This document shows positions 1 to 6,063 of a DNA stretch of 64,000 nucleotides, in pieces; within the stretch, counting starts at the first letter, position 1; each line of letters starts with the position of its first letter. The translations under genes were made by a program, and so were the position numbers. The notes beneath the pieces were generated by a model. That model was given only the letters and a program-made list of their open reading frames with translations. It did no database searches and was not told the origin of the DNA. Origin of the DNA: Desulfobulbus sp. (GTDB taxonomy: Bacteria > Desulfobacterota > Desulfobulbia > Desulfobulbales > Desulfobulbaceae); contig JAITGO010000023.1 of assembly GCA_031280615.1 (NCBI GenBank), forward strand, positions 1 through 64,000, written 5' to 3'.

Positions 1-7
1 GAAAACA

Positions 8-48
8 AAAAGGGCCAGAAGCCCCATAATGAGAATTCTGACCCTTTT
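8..48 (-). terminator. Rho-independent terminator ending the phage operon
   Basis: Positions 8-20 and 36-48 form a 13-bp inverted repeat with one mismatch. Read on the minus strand, the hairpin is followed by TTTTTGTTTTC. It overlaps the stop codon of the last phage gene, so it is the likely end of the minus-strand operon. Confidence 0.7.
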
Positions 49-365
49 CATGGCGCAACACACATCTTCCCGGTCGGTTCGGGATTGATCGAATGCGAAG
101 CAAAGGCATCGTCGCCGCACTGGCAGCGATAGCGTTGGGAATCAGGGTTGTATTGTTCGCCCAGGCAGGTGAAACGAAACAGGCCGTCACGGTCGGCGCA
201 GGACTTCTCACAGGCGGTCAGGTATTCCCGGCAGGGCTTCGCCGGTTTAGGACTGCGGCCGGTGATGCCACCGGGGGCCGAGGACGGAAAGCCGCCAGTG
301 GGTTCGGCTTGGGCCAGGGTGGGGTTGAGGATGCACAGCGACAGCAGGAAGATCAGGCTATACAT
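48..365 (-). CDS. Small secreted cysteine-rich protein of the phage module
   Basis: This 105-residue protein begins with a clear signal peptide (MYSLIFLLSLCILNPTLAQA). The mature part is rich in Pro and Gly at first and then carries seven cysteines (CREYLTACEKSC, CLGEQ, CQCGDD, CVAP), which suggests a disulfide-bonded periplasmic or virion-associated protein. Its start overlaps the end of the zot-like gene by 8 nt, so the two are probably translationally coupled, and a terminator sits on its stop codon. No family is recognised. A minor virion or assembly role is inferred from position only; it is too small to be a classic pIII adsorption protein. Confidence 0.7.
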   Translation of the reverse strand: MYSLIFLLSLCILNPTLAQAEPTGGFPSSAPGGITGRSPKPAKPCREYLTACEKSCADRDGLFRFTCLGEQYNPDSQRYRCQCGDDAFASHSINPEPTGKMCVAP

Positions 366-1206
366 GGCAGGCTCCGGGGCAGATGTTTTGATGGTAGTCG
401 TAGGTGATTGAGGATTCGGTAATAGCCTGGTGTTTTTCTCTCAGCTTTTCCGCTGCGGTTTTGTAGTATGACTGCGGATGCAAGCCGAGGTGCTCAAGGC
501 CGTATTCTTCTTCGTGGGCATCGTCCTTGAACAGCTTGAAGGTGTCGTAGAGGTCGCAGGTGTCGAAGTCCAGCTTGTAGGTGAAGCGCTCTTCGGTCAT
601 GCCTTTGAAGGTGCCTTCACCATTGACGATGGACTGAGTTGCGAAGCGGGGTTGCTTGTAGAAAAGGCCAAGCGAGACGCCGAGGATTTTCCGTTTCTGC
701 ATGTTCCGGCACCAAGTCACCAGGTCGACCTTGCCGCGGATCTGCTTGTCGATGTCCTCTGAGTTATGGGTCATGAAGATGGCTTGCACCTTGAACTTGC
801 GAATATTGATGAAATATTCGATAAATTGGTTGTTGCGGGCTCTTTGAAAATCGCGGGCATTGAAATATAAACTGGCTTCATCGAACACTTGCAGGCCCCA
901 CTCTTCCCTGGTCTCTGCCTGCCTGCCGGTGGCTTGTTGCGCGACCTGATTGGCAAACTCATAGCAGGATTGCACGGAGCCGAAGCGGTAGGCTCGTTCG
1001 TAATACTCCACGGCCCTGTCCAGAATTTGCTGTTCGGAAGCATAGGGCGGCAGGATGCGGGATGCGTATGTGATGGCCCATTCGTCGACCAGGGGGTAGT
1101 TCAGGCCGATGACGCCACCGCGCCGGAGGAACTTGAAGGCAATGGAATTGACAATGGCCGATTTGCCATTGCCCATGGAGCCGCAGAACATTTCAATGAC
1201 CGCCAT
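358..1206 (-). CDS. Zot/pI-like inovirus assembly ATPase
   Basis: The 282-residue product has a Walker A motif near the N-terminus (FCGSMGNGKSA, about residues 6-16), a Walker B-like segment (LQVFDEASLYF) and the sensor-like IFMTHN, as in Zot (zonula occludens toxin domain) proteins. These are the pI-type ATPases that extrude filamentous phage through the inner membrane. The ATG at 1206 is chosen because GGTGAG lies just upstream; an in-frame start at 1284 would overlap the preceding gene. Unlike typical pI/Zot proteins I see no strong transmembrane helix after the ATPase domain. The family call is good; whether it is functional is unknown. Confidence 0.85.
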   Translation of the reverse strand: MAVIEMFCGSMGNGKSAIVNSIAFKFLRRGGVIGLNYPLVDEWAITYASRILPPYASEQQILDRAVEYYERAYRFGSVQSCYEFANQVAQQATGRQAETREEWGLQVFDEASLYFNARDFQRARNNQFIEYFINIRKFKVQAIFMTHNSEDIDKQIRGKVDLVTWCRNMQKRKILGVSLGLFYKQPRFATQSIVNGEGTFKGMTEERFTYKLDFDTCDLYDTFKLFKDDAHEEEYGLEHLGLHPQSYYKTAAEKLREKHQAITESSITYDYHQNICPGACHV

Positions 1207-1210
1207 GATC

Positions 1211-1363
1211 TCACCTGAAGGACATGAAGCGGGAGAAGAGCCGCAAAGCGGCAATCGCGGCGATGACAGAGGCGAAAACGCCAAAGATACTCACCACCGC
1301 GATTGCCAGCCAGCCGGATGCTGCCGTGGCCATGTCAAGGTATGATATGACCGGCAAGCCCAT
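1211..1363 (-). CDS. Small phage membrane protein (50 aa)
   Basis: This 50-residue reading frame, MGLPVISYLDMATAASGWLA onward, has one long hydrophobic helix (about residues 15-40) and a basic C-terminal end (RLFSRFMSFR). It lies 2 nt after the coat-like gene and 4 nt before the zot-like gene, as minor coat or assembly genes do in filamentous phages. The helix, the basic tail and the packing between two supported genes are the evidence; there is no recognisable homology. Confidence 0.6.
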   Translation of the reverse strand: MGLPVISYLDMATAASGWLAIAVVSIFGVFASVIAAIAALRLFSRFMSFR

Positions 1364-1365
1364 GT

Positions 1366-1515
1366 TTAGCGCCCCGAGATGAGACGGCTGAACATGGAAA
1401 GGCCGACCTGGACACCTTTGATGGAACCATAGATGCCCATGCCGCCAGTGATTGCCAGGGCGACCATGGCGGTTACTTCGGTTGCTGCGGCCGTGAATTG
1501 TGCTGCGTTCAACAT
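1366..1515 (-). CDS. Probable major coat protein of an inovirus
   Basis: The 49-residue product has the usual pVIII layout: a short polar, Ala-rich N-terminal part (MLNAAQFTAAATEVTAM), one transmembrane segment (VALAITGGMGIYGSI) and a basic C-terminal part (KGVQVGLSMFSRLISGR). A strong ribosome site AAGGAGG lies 6 nt before the ATG, the best in the operon, as expected for the most abundant virion protein. No signal peptide is seen, which resembles inoviruses whose coat inserts without processing. The call is by architecture and synteny just ahead of zot, not by sequence identity. Confidence 0.65.
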   Translation of the reverse strand: MLNAAQFTAAATEVTAMVALAITGGMGIYGSIKGVQVGLSMFSRLISGR

Positions 1516-1561
1516 AATAGCCTCCTTGTGGAGTGTGGGTGGTTGAGGGCCGAGGCCCCGT

Positions 1562-1684
1562 TTACAGCCAGATAATGGATTTCAGGTAGTTGAGAACCAG
1601 GTGGTAACCAACGGCTGAAACCCAAATCAGTAGGCCGACCCCGAAGGACGATCCAAAAATGGCGATGAAATCGAACTCGTTCAT
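1562..1684 (-). CDS. Small phage membrane protein (40 aa)
   Basis: A 40-residue frame, MNEFDFIAIFGSSFGVGLLI onward, is almost entirely one or two hydrophobic segments. Its ATG overlaps the TGA of the preceding 50-residue gene (ATGA overlap), which supports translation by coupling. It is probably a minor virion or assembly protein of the filamentous phage module; no family is recognised. Confidence 0.55.
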   Translation of the reverse strand: MNEFDFIAIFGSSFGVGLLIWVSAVGYHLVLNYLKSIIWL

Positions 1685-1833
1685 GATCGGCCCAATCGTA
1701 TTTGCACGGTTGAGGCTACGATATTGGCCGCCAGCAGCCCGGCATTGATTGCCAGGAGGGTAGCGACCCAGTAGCCGATTGCTCTCAGCTCTTCGAGACG
1801 GGCGAAGAGGCCGAGCACGTCGTCAGGGGTCAT
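1681..1833 (-). CDS. Small phage membrane protein (50 aa)
   Basis: This 50-residue frame begins MTPDDVLGLFARLEELRAIG and continues with a hydrophobic helix (WVATLLAINAGLLAANIV). It overlaps its neighbours on both sides by ATGA junctions: its start with the stop of the ssDNA-binding-like gene, and its stop with the start of the 40-residue gene. Such chained overlaps are typical of filamentous phage operons. The function is inferred only from location. Confidence 0.55.
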   Translation of the reverse strand: MTPDDVLGLFARLEELRAIGYWVATLLAINAGLLAANIVASTVQIRLGRS

Positions 1834-2093
1834 GCCTGGGCAAAGCCGATCAATTTGCCGTCATAGAAGGTCGGGACGATCTTCATGGTGACGGGTTCCA
1901 TGATCACGTACTGCGATTTGTCCGTGCTGCCGGAAAGCTCCACCTGAAGGGAATTCGCGGCGCCGGGAACCATGATCAGCAGTTGGGTAATGATCTCGCC
2001 GGTGTTCTTTCGGGTGTACTGGCGGAATCCGTTGCACAGGCCGCGAATAACGAGGCCCAAATCTTTTCGCTGTTCAGTCGCTTTCTCACTCAT
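1830..2093 (-). CDS. Probable phage single-stranded DNA-binding protein (pV-like)
   Basis: The 87-residue protein (MSEKATEQRKDLGLVIRG...) looks like a compact beta-rich domain: VIRGLCNGFRQYTRK, EIITQLLIMVPGA, LQVELSGSTDKSQYVIM, VTMKIVPTFYDGKLIGFA. Its size, composition and place upstream of the coat and zot genes match helix-destabilising pV proteins of inoviruses, which coat the phage ssDNA before extrusion. Its start overlaps the preceding zinc-ribbon gene by 8 nt. Homology is not demonstrated; a structure prediction showing a five-stranded OB-like fold would settle it. Confidence 0.5.
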   Translation of the reverse strand: MSEKATEQRKDLGLVIRGLCNGFRQYTRKNTGEIITQLLIMVPGAANSLQVELSGSTDKSQYVIMEPVTMKIVPTFYDGKLIGFAQA

Positions 2094-2400
2094 TGTCTTT
2101 CCTCATGGTGTTGTGGTTGGTGGTACGGTTTTTCGGGGTCAACAGGATTGCAAAGCTGCCAACCACCTTGCCCCGGTCCGGTGGGACCAGGGCAAGGTGG
2201 TTGGCTCGGGAAACAGGGATTCGGCAAAGGCATTTCGGGCAAATCAGATTCTCGAAGTCACGGCCACGGGAAACGAGCAATGACAGTTGCGAGCGCGCCT
2301 TGCAGCGAGAGCAGATAATGACCGCGATTTCGCGGAGGGGGTATTTCTCGGGTCCAGCCAAGGATTCAAGTTCTGTCTGCTTCACGGCTTCTCGTTCCAA
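2086..2400 (-). CDS. Zinc-ribbon protein of the phage module
   Basis: The 104-residue product carries two CxxC pairs (CSRCKA and CPKCLC, about residues 30-57) spaced as a zinc ribbon, so it probably binds nucleic acid or protein. The start overlaps the end of the 66-residue membrane-protein gene and its own stop overlaps the ssDNA-binding-like gene. The C-terminal third is encoded across a large inverted repeat (2158-2205), so this tail may be shaped more by a DNA or RNA structure than by protein function. No named family is recognised. Confidence 0.55.
   Translation of the reverse strand: MEREAVKQTELESLAGPEKYPLREIAVIICSRCKARSQLSLLVSRGRDFENLICPKCLCRIPVSRANHLALVPPDRGKVVGSFAILLTPKNRTTNHNTMRKDNE
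2158..2205. repeat. 22-bp near-perfect inverted repeat, candidate phage packaging hairpin
   Basis: Arms 2158-2179 and 2184-2205 pair over 22 bp with a single mismatch (2174 against 2189) around a 4-nt loop. There is no T-tract on either side, so a terminator is unlikely. Filamentous phages use an imperfect hairpin in their ssDNA as packaging signal, and others serve as complementary-strand origins; this is the only such structure I see in the module. It lies inside the zinc-ribbon reading frame. Confidence 0.75.
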
Positions 2401-2582
2401 TCGATTGATTTGATGTCTTCCTTCGGGATGCCGAGGCTCCGGGCATAGAGTTTGGCGAACCGAGGAAAAAGGAGGACATGGAAACGGAGCAACAGGCCGA
2501 CAAGCTGGAGGTAGATCAGCAGGCCAAGACCCAGGTAGATAATAAAGAGGCCGAAAAGGATCAGGGCGTCGGTCAGGTTCAT
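2382..2582 (-). CDS. Small phage membrane protein (66 aa)
   Basis: A 66-residue protein with one or two hydrophobic helices (ALILFGLFIIYLGLGLLIY and QLVGLLLRFHVLLF) followed by a polar tail (YARSLGIPKEDIKSIDWNEK). GAGGA precedes the ATG. It sits in the leftward phage operon and overlaps the next gene. No family is recognised. Confidence 0.55.
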   Translation of the reverse strand: MNLTDALILFGLFIIYLGLGLLIYLQLVGLLLRFHVLLFPRFAKLYARSLGIPKEDIKSIDWNEKP

Positions 2583-2621
2583 GGGGTGTCCTCGTTTGCC
2601 AGGGTGGCGTTGTCGTAAAGG

Positions 2622-2906
2622 TTAAAACCGGATCAGTCGGTGGACCTGTTCGGTCAATATCTCTGCGGTCAGTTCCTGGAAGTCGGCGGTAAAGGCCGGG
2701 TCGATCCAGATTTCGCCTTGGCCGGTCACGATGGAAAAGCCGTTCTTCATGTCAGGGATTTGTTTATTTAGGGCCTGTTTCAGTTTCTGGAGGCGGTGCT
2801 CCGGGGTATCGAAACAGGGTGCGGGTACGGTCAGGATTTCCATGGTTTGGGTTCCGGGTTTCGAGTGGTTGAAGATGGATCGTGTCTTGGCAGTGTCAGC
2901 GATCAT
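2622..2906 (-). CDS. Phage-module protein of unknown function (94 aa)
   Basis: A 94-residue soluble protein with no signal or membrane segment. The start at 2906 has GAGG six nt upstream and overlaps the preceding gene by 11 nt, suggesting coupling; the later ATG at 2843 (MEILTVPAPC) is an alternative. No replication-protein motifs (HUH, Tyr) are visible. Its position early in the leftward operon would suit a DNA-handling or regulatory role, but that is only inference. Confidence 0.45.
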   Translation of the reverse strand: MIADTAKTRSIFNHSKPGTQTMEILTVPAPCFDTPEHRLQKLKQALNKQIPDMKNGFSIVTGQGEIWIDPAFTADFQELTAEILTEQVHRLIRF

Positions 2907-3168
2907 GGACAGCCTCGCTTGGCGGAGCTTGAGCAGGTAACGAATCGTGAGTGGCGGGAAGGCTGGGAGACGCGGGCGTTTGGCTCAATCGGTCGTCAAT
3001 TTTTAAAAAGAGCTTGCAAAGGAGCCGAAACGACACGAACAGCAAAAAGGCGAAGAGCGCCAGACCTATCACGATGAAAGCGAAAGTGAAAAAGGCTTGG
3101 AAAACGAGGTAGACGACGTCCAGGTCGACGAGACCGAAAAACGTGGTGCAAGGTTCTGTTCTAGGCAT
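2896..3168 (-). CDS. First gene of the phage operon, small membrane protein
   Basis: From the ATG at 3168 (CTGGAG six nt before it) the product is 90 residues with a long hydrophobic stretch (VVYLVFQAFFTFAFIVIGLALF, continuing LFVSFRLL) and a polar, Pro/Ser-rich C-terminus. An upstream in-frame ATG at 3219 has no good ribosome site. It is the first gene downstream of the divergent promoter region shared with the repressor gene. No family is recognised. Confidence 0.5.
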   Translation of the reverse strand: MPRTEPCTTFFGLVDLDVVYLVFQAFFTFAFIVIGLALFAFLLFVSFRLLCKLFLKIDDRLSQTPASPSLPATHDSLPAQAPPSEAVHDR

Positions 3169-3249
3169 GTTGTCTCCAGGGCTTGGGGTGTAGGTTGTTG
3201 GGTGTGGGGTTGGTTCCAAGTGCTGATCAATGCGGCATGACTAAAAAAT

Positions 3250-3316
3250 ATCCGTTATCGGATTAATATATGGAGTATCGGATAATGTCAACGGAAAAAT
3301 ATCGCCCTTCGGATAA
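3250..3316. promoter_or_regulatory. Candidate operator cluster between repressor and phage operon
   Basis: A perfect palindrome ATCCG-TTAT-CGGAT lies at 3250-3263. The half-site CGGAT(A/T)A recurs at 3279-3285 and at 3310-3316, inside the start of the repressor gene. The spacing and placement between divergent genes suit binding by the phage-type repressor at 3285. A related ATCCGATAAG lies near 3778 and a GTTATC-T-GATAAC palindrome at 4825-4837. Confidence 0.5.
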
Positions 3317-3716
3317 CGGTATAGGAGAAAGGCTTTTATTTTACAGGAAAATGCTACAGAAAAGCGGTGTTGAATTTTCGAATATCATAGGAATATCACA
3401 AGGATCACTGTCGGATATCGAGCGAGGCAAAACGAAGCCATCAGTCAAGGCATTAATTGGATTAATCCAAAGAACCGACATCGATATAAGATGGTTACTA
3501 ACTGGCGAGGAACCCAAGAGACAAGCTGATCTTATTGACCATTTCTCATTTTACGAAGAACTCGAACAGTGGGCGAGGGAAACGGGCCGATCCGAGAATA
3601 CGCAGTGGATGCGCAACCAAATCGAAAGCTTTTTTCCAATGTTTACAGAATGGAAAAAGAGAAGGGCGGAAGGGGATGAGGATACGCCTAGACACCCAGC
3701 GTCGAAAATAGCATAA
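3285..3716 (+). CDS. Phage-type HTH repressor
   Basis: The 143-residue protein has an N-terminal XRE/CI-type helix-turn-helix (IGERLLFYRKMLQKSGVEF, IIGISQGSLSDIERGKTKP, then KALIGLIQRTDIDIRWLLTG; residues about 12-76) and a helical, charged C-terminal half that may dimerise. The ATG at 3285 is chosen because GGAG lies nine nt before it; the ATG at 3270 has none. It is divergent from the phage operon with operator-like repeats between, so it probably represses that operon and its own promoter, as CI-like proteins of inovirus prophages do. Confidence 0.75.
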   Translation: MSTEKYRPSDNGIGERLLFYRKMLQKSGVEFSNIIGISQGSLSDIERGKTKPSVKALIGLIQRTDIDIRWLLTGEEPKRQADLIDHFSFYEELEQWARETGRSENTQWMRNQIESFFPMFTEWKKRRAEGDEDTPRHPASKIA

Positions 3717-3879
3717 TTGGATGTGAGGAAAAATGCTTATGTCGTTTCAGTTGAGCGATGGCAAGGGAAACTAGGTCGATCCGATAAGGGACGAGGGAAG
3801 GTGGTGACAAACCTGAAACCCATCATTTAAGAGTGGCATGATGGTGGACAACAGGCCAGAGAGAAGAAAAGGAGGAGCC

Positions 3880-4818
3880 GTGATTGAAAAGAACGATGGC
3901 GGCACAAACACGTATAGAAAAGCTGATGCTCTTTTTACAAAAGCCGAAAAAATTTTTCTTGATGTGCTAGAAGATGCCGTAGGTGATCAATTCACAATAA
4001 ACGGAAAAACACGCCTTGCGGATATAGTGACGGTCGATCATATTTCATGTCAAAGGGAAAAGAGAATAGCATTTAACAAAATAAAAGCAAAACATATAGA
4101 TTATTTGTTATGCAACAAAAAAGACAAATCTCTCGTTTGCGGAATAGAGCTTAACGATAGTACACACAATAGAAAAGATAGGCAGGATAGAGACATTTTT
4201 GTTAATGATGTTTTTGAAGAGATTTCATTGCCTCTTGTGATGATAAAATGGCAAAATAACTATTCAGTCGATGAGGTGCGACAAATAATATTTAACGCTA
4301 TAAAATACGAGCAAAATGAGCAAAATATCAAAACTGAAGATATAAAAATACCAGAATCGAAAAATTATAAATACAAGAAGATAAATAGATACAGAAAAGT
4401 ATCAATAATAAGCACAATAAAATCACGCTTTACTTTTGAAGTAAAATTACAACTTCTAGTATTTGCAATAATTTTCGTTGCGATGAGTGTATTTACATGG
4501 ACTTCATCCAATGTATTCAAAAACTTTTCGGAGTCAAACAGAGCCAAAACACAAACCGGCGTCCAGAGCAAAATGCAACCGACACAAATCGAACCTGCGC
4601 CATTCAAAGCGCCTTATGAGCCACAAAGAAAACAAATGACAGATACGGCAAATGAAATGGGCAATTTTCGACAAGCAGGGCCAGGGGGAAGAGAGGCAAA
4701 GAGAAGAGTGGAAAGGCAAACAATCTACAGCTGGATAAACGAAAAGGGTAACAGAGTTTATTCAAACACGGGTTTCCCGGAAGGCCGTAAATATACCGAT
4801 CCAAGGATTGATCAATAA
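3880..4818 (+). CDS. DUF2726 nuclease-like domain fused to a membrane helix and DUF4124-like end
   Basis: From the GTG at 3880 (GGAGGAG just upstream; the ATG at 3838 has no ribosome site) the product is 312 residues. The N-terminal half resembles DUF2726, a PD-(D/E)XK-type domain: an acidic helix (FTKAEKIFLDVLEDA), then HIDYLLCN and CGIELNDSTHN with the E-x-N/D position, and the closing VMIKWQ. A single transmembrane helix follows (LLVFAIIFVAMSVFTW, about 200-216), then a Gln/Lys/Arg-rich linker, and a C-terminal segment (YSWINEKGNRVYSNTGFP) like the DUF4124 motif of exported proteins. GC content is far below the flanking genome. Possibly a membrane-tethered defence or nuclease protein; function unproven. 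Confidence 0.6.
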   Translation: MIEKNDGGTNTYRKADALFTKAEKIFLDVLEDAVGDQFTINGKTRLADIVTVDHISCQREKRIAFNKIKAKHIDYLLCNKKDKSLVCGIELNDSTHNRKDRQDRDIFVNDVFEEISLPLVMIKWQNNYSVDEVRQIIFNAIKYEQNEQNIKTEDIKIPESKNYKYKKINRYRKVSIISTIKSRFTFEVKLQLLVFAIIFVAMSVFTWTSSNVFKNFSESNRAKTQTGVQSKMQPTQIEPAPFKAPYEPQRKQMTDTANEMGNFRQAGPGGREAKRRVERQTIYSWINEKGNRVYSNTGFPEGRKYTDPRIDQ

Positions 4819-4824
4819 CGGGAC

Positions 4825-4837
4825 GTTATCTGATAAC
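4825..4837. promoter_or_regulatory. Palindromic operator-like site
   Basis: GTTATC-T-GATAAC is a perfect 6-bp palindrome with one central base, in the AT-rich gap ahead of the 141-residue gene. It resembles the CGGATAA half-sites near the repressor and may be another site for it. Confidence 0.35.
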
Positions 4838-4923
4838 TTTAATATATTATTGCAAGACCAAATAATAATTACATCAATAAAGAATAAACAGTTAAATTAA
4901 AATTTAAACCATATTTATTCAAT

Positions 4924-5349
4924 ATGAATCAAGGTAAAATTGAAAAAAAAGATATAATTGAAAAAGAGATGTCATCGGTAAGTGAAAAAATCAAACACAG
5001 AATAGAGGTGTTTCGCAGGGAAGGTATACTTTTATTTGCAATATCTGTTGGATCTGCAAGTATTAGCCATGTAATTTTTAAAAATTTATCTCTTCTTATT
5101 GCTTTTTCAATTTTTATTAGCGGTATATTTATCGGAAAAAATGATAGAGAAGATCTTGAAGCAACTATAAATTCGATAGAGAAAAAAATAGATCAATTCA
5201 ATGATGATGAATATTGGTATAGAGAAAGAATTTGTGAGATTGAAATATTAAAGAAAAAGTTGTCATGTCGAGGTATTATAACAAATAATTGGATATATTT
5301 TGTTTGTTGTTTGTTCTGGATAACGCTTTTCTTCGTCAAAACAAATTGA
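4924..5349 (+). CDS. AT-rich membrane protein of unknown function in the island
   Basis: The 141-residue protein starts with a charged helix (IEKKDIIEKEMSSVSEKIKH), then two hydrophobic segments near residues 36-68 (ILLFAISVGSASISHVIF, LSLLIAFSIFISGIFIG), a coiled-coil-like acidic region (EDLEATINSIEKKIDQF) and a last transmembrane helix (WIYFVCCLFWITLFFV). The gene is about two-thirds A+T, quite unlike the chromosome, so it is recently acquired cargo. No family is recognised. Small membrane proteins of this layout occur among toxins and abortive-infection effectors, but nothing here proves it. Confidence 0.55.
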   Translation: MNQGKIEKKDIIEKEMSSVSEKIKHRIEVFRREGILLFAISVGSASISHVIFKNLSLLIAFSIFISGIFIGKNDREDLEATINSIEKKIDQFNDDEYWYRERICEIEILKKKLSCRGIITNNWIYFVCCLFWITLFFVKTN

Positions 5350-5464
5350 TCACCATATTGAAATATATAACCGCGCAAATGCGCTTTTTAATGCGCTCTT
5401 GACCGCGCCTGTGACCGAAAAACGAGCTGCCTGGCCAATAAAACCTCGAAAGGAAACGTGCGAA

Positions 5465-5513
5465 TCGGCCTTTCACGTCGGCAACACCGGTTCAAATCCG
5501 GTTGGGGACGCCA
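5465..5513 (+). other. 3' half of tRNA-Glu(TTC), attachment-site scar of the island
   Basis: The stretch matches the second half of a bacterial tRNA-Glu. The anticodon stem is 5465-5469/5477-5481 with loop CTTTCAC (anticodon TTC). The T-arm is 5486-5502 with loop TTCAAAT. The 3' acceptor strand TGGGGAC is followed by discriminator G and CCA at 5511-5513. No matching 5' half (it should begin GTCCCCA) lies upstream; AT-rich island DNA is there instead. This is the usual footprint of integration into a tRNA 3' end, so it marks the island's right boundary, with the restored tRNA expected left of the window. Confidence 0.75.
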
Positions 5514-5520
5514 GATAAAA

Positions 5521-5560
5521 AACAGGGATTAGCTCGGCTGAGCTAATCCCTGTTTCTGTT
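5521..5560 (+). terminator. Terminator of the host tRNA-Glu locus
   Basis: A perfect 15-bp inverted repeat (5521-5535 and 5540-5554) around GGCT is followed by a T-rich tract. It lies 7 nt after the tRNA-Glu CCA end and is probably the original terminator of the tRNA gene, retained on the chromosomal side of the insertion. Confidence 0.8.
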
Positions 5561-5599
5561 TTGGGGCTTCAGGGGCTTTGTTCTAAAATTTTCCCCCGG

Positions 5600-5656
5600 G
5601 CAAAAAAGAAAACCCGCTGACGGCTTGAGAGTTTCTCGTTGCCATAACAGCGGGTT
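5600..5656 (-). terminator. Rho-independent terminator of ssrA
   Basis: AACCCGCTG at 5611-5619 pairs with CAGCGGGTT at 5648-5656. Read on the minus strand, the hairpin is followed by TTTTCTTTTTT. It begins 9 nt beyond the tmRNA 3' end. Confidence 0.8.
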
Positions 5657-5664
5657 GCAATAAA

Positions 5665-6022
5665 TGGTGGAGGCGCCGGGAGTTGAACCCGGGTCCGAAA
5701 ATTCTCCCCTCGTGTCTCTACATGCGTAGTTCCGGGATTAAATCTCGCATCCGCTTCTCACCCGGAACAGGGATAGTCGGTTGCCAGCCTGAAAAATCTC
5801 GTCATCCGTGCCCCAGGCGTTCACGGACAACCAGCCTGAGAAGTCGACGCTCCGAATCCGGCCTTACAGGCGAAAGCCGGTGGAACGGCATGGCAGGTTA
5901 AGCTGCCAGTGCGTAATTATAATCGTCTGCGATTATATTTAATTCCGCCAATTTTACGAGCTGACAGAAACTCGGCATGCAACAACAAGCTTCAATATCC
6001 CCGTCGAATCCGTTTCGCCCCC
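5665..6022 (-). ncRNA. ssrA: tmRNA
   Basis: On the minus strand the RNA begins GGGGGCGAAACGGATTCGAC at 6022, the conserved tmRNA 5' end, and finishes GTTCAACTCCCGGCGCC-TCCACCA at 5665. The ends form a 7-bp acceptor stem, and the T-arm is present. The tag frame resumes at GCA and encodes ADDYNYALAA followed by TAA. It tags proteins on stalled ribosomes for proteolysis together with SmpB, whose gene lies directly upstream on the same strand. The length is about 358 nt, normal for one-piece tmRNA. Confidence 0.95.
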
Positions 6023-6063
6023 ATCGGTGTGCGTCAAAGGTGATGAGCCGGCAGCATAAGGAA

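Noticed and set aside
2158-2205. The large phage hairpin as a transcription terminator
   Set aside because: No run of T follows the stem on either strand.
1-3219. A rolling-circle replication gene for the phage
   Set aside because: None of the minus-strand frames shows HUH or catalytic-Tyr motifs; if present it must lie left of the window.
5371-5397. ATGCGCT direct repeats and a GCGC-AAAT-GCGC stem after the island's last gene
   Set aside because: The stem is only 4-5 bp and the repeats are few; too weak to call a terminator or a repeat array.
5430-5513. A complete tRNA-Glu gene
   Set aside because: Only the part from the anticodon arm to CCA is present; nothing upstream pairs with the acceptor strand or forms a D-arm.
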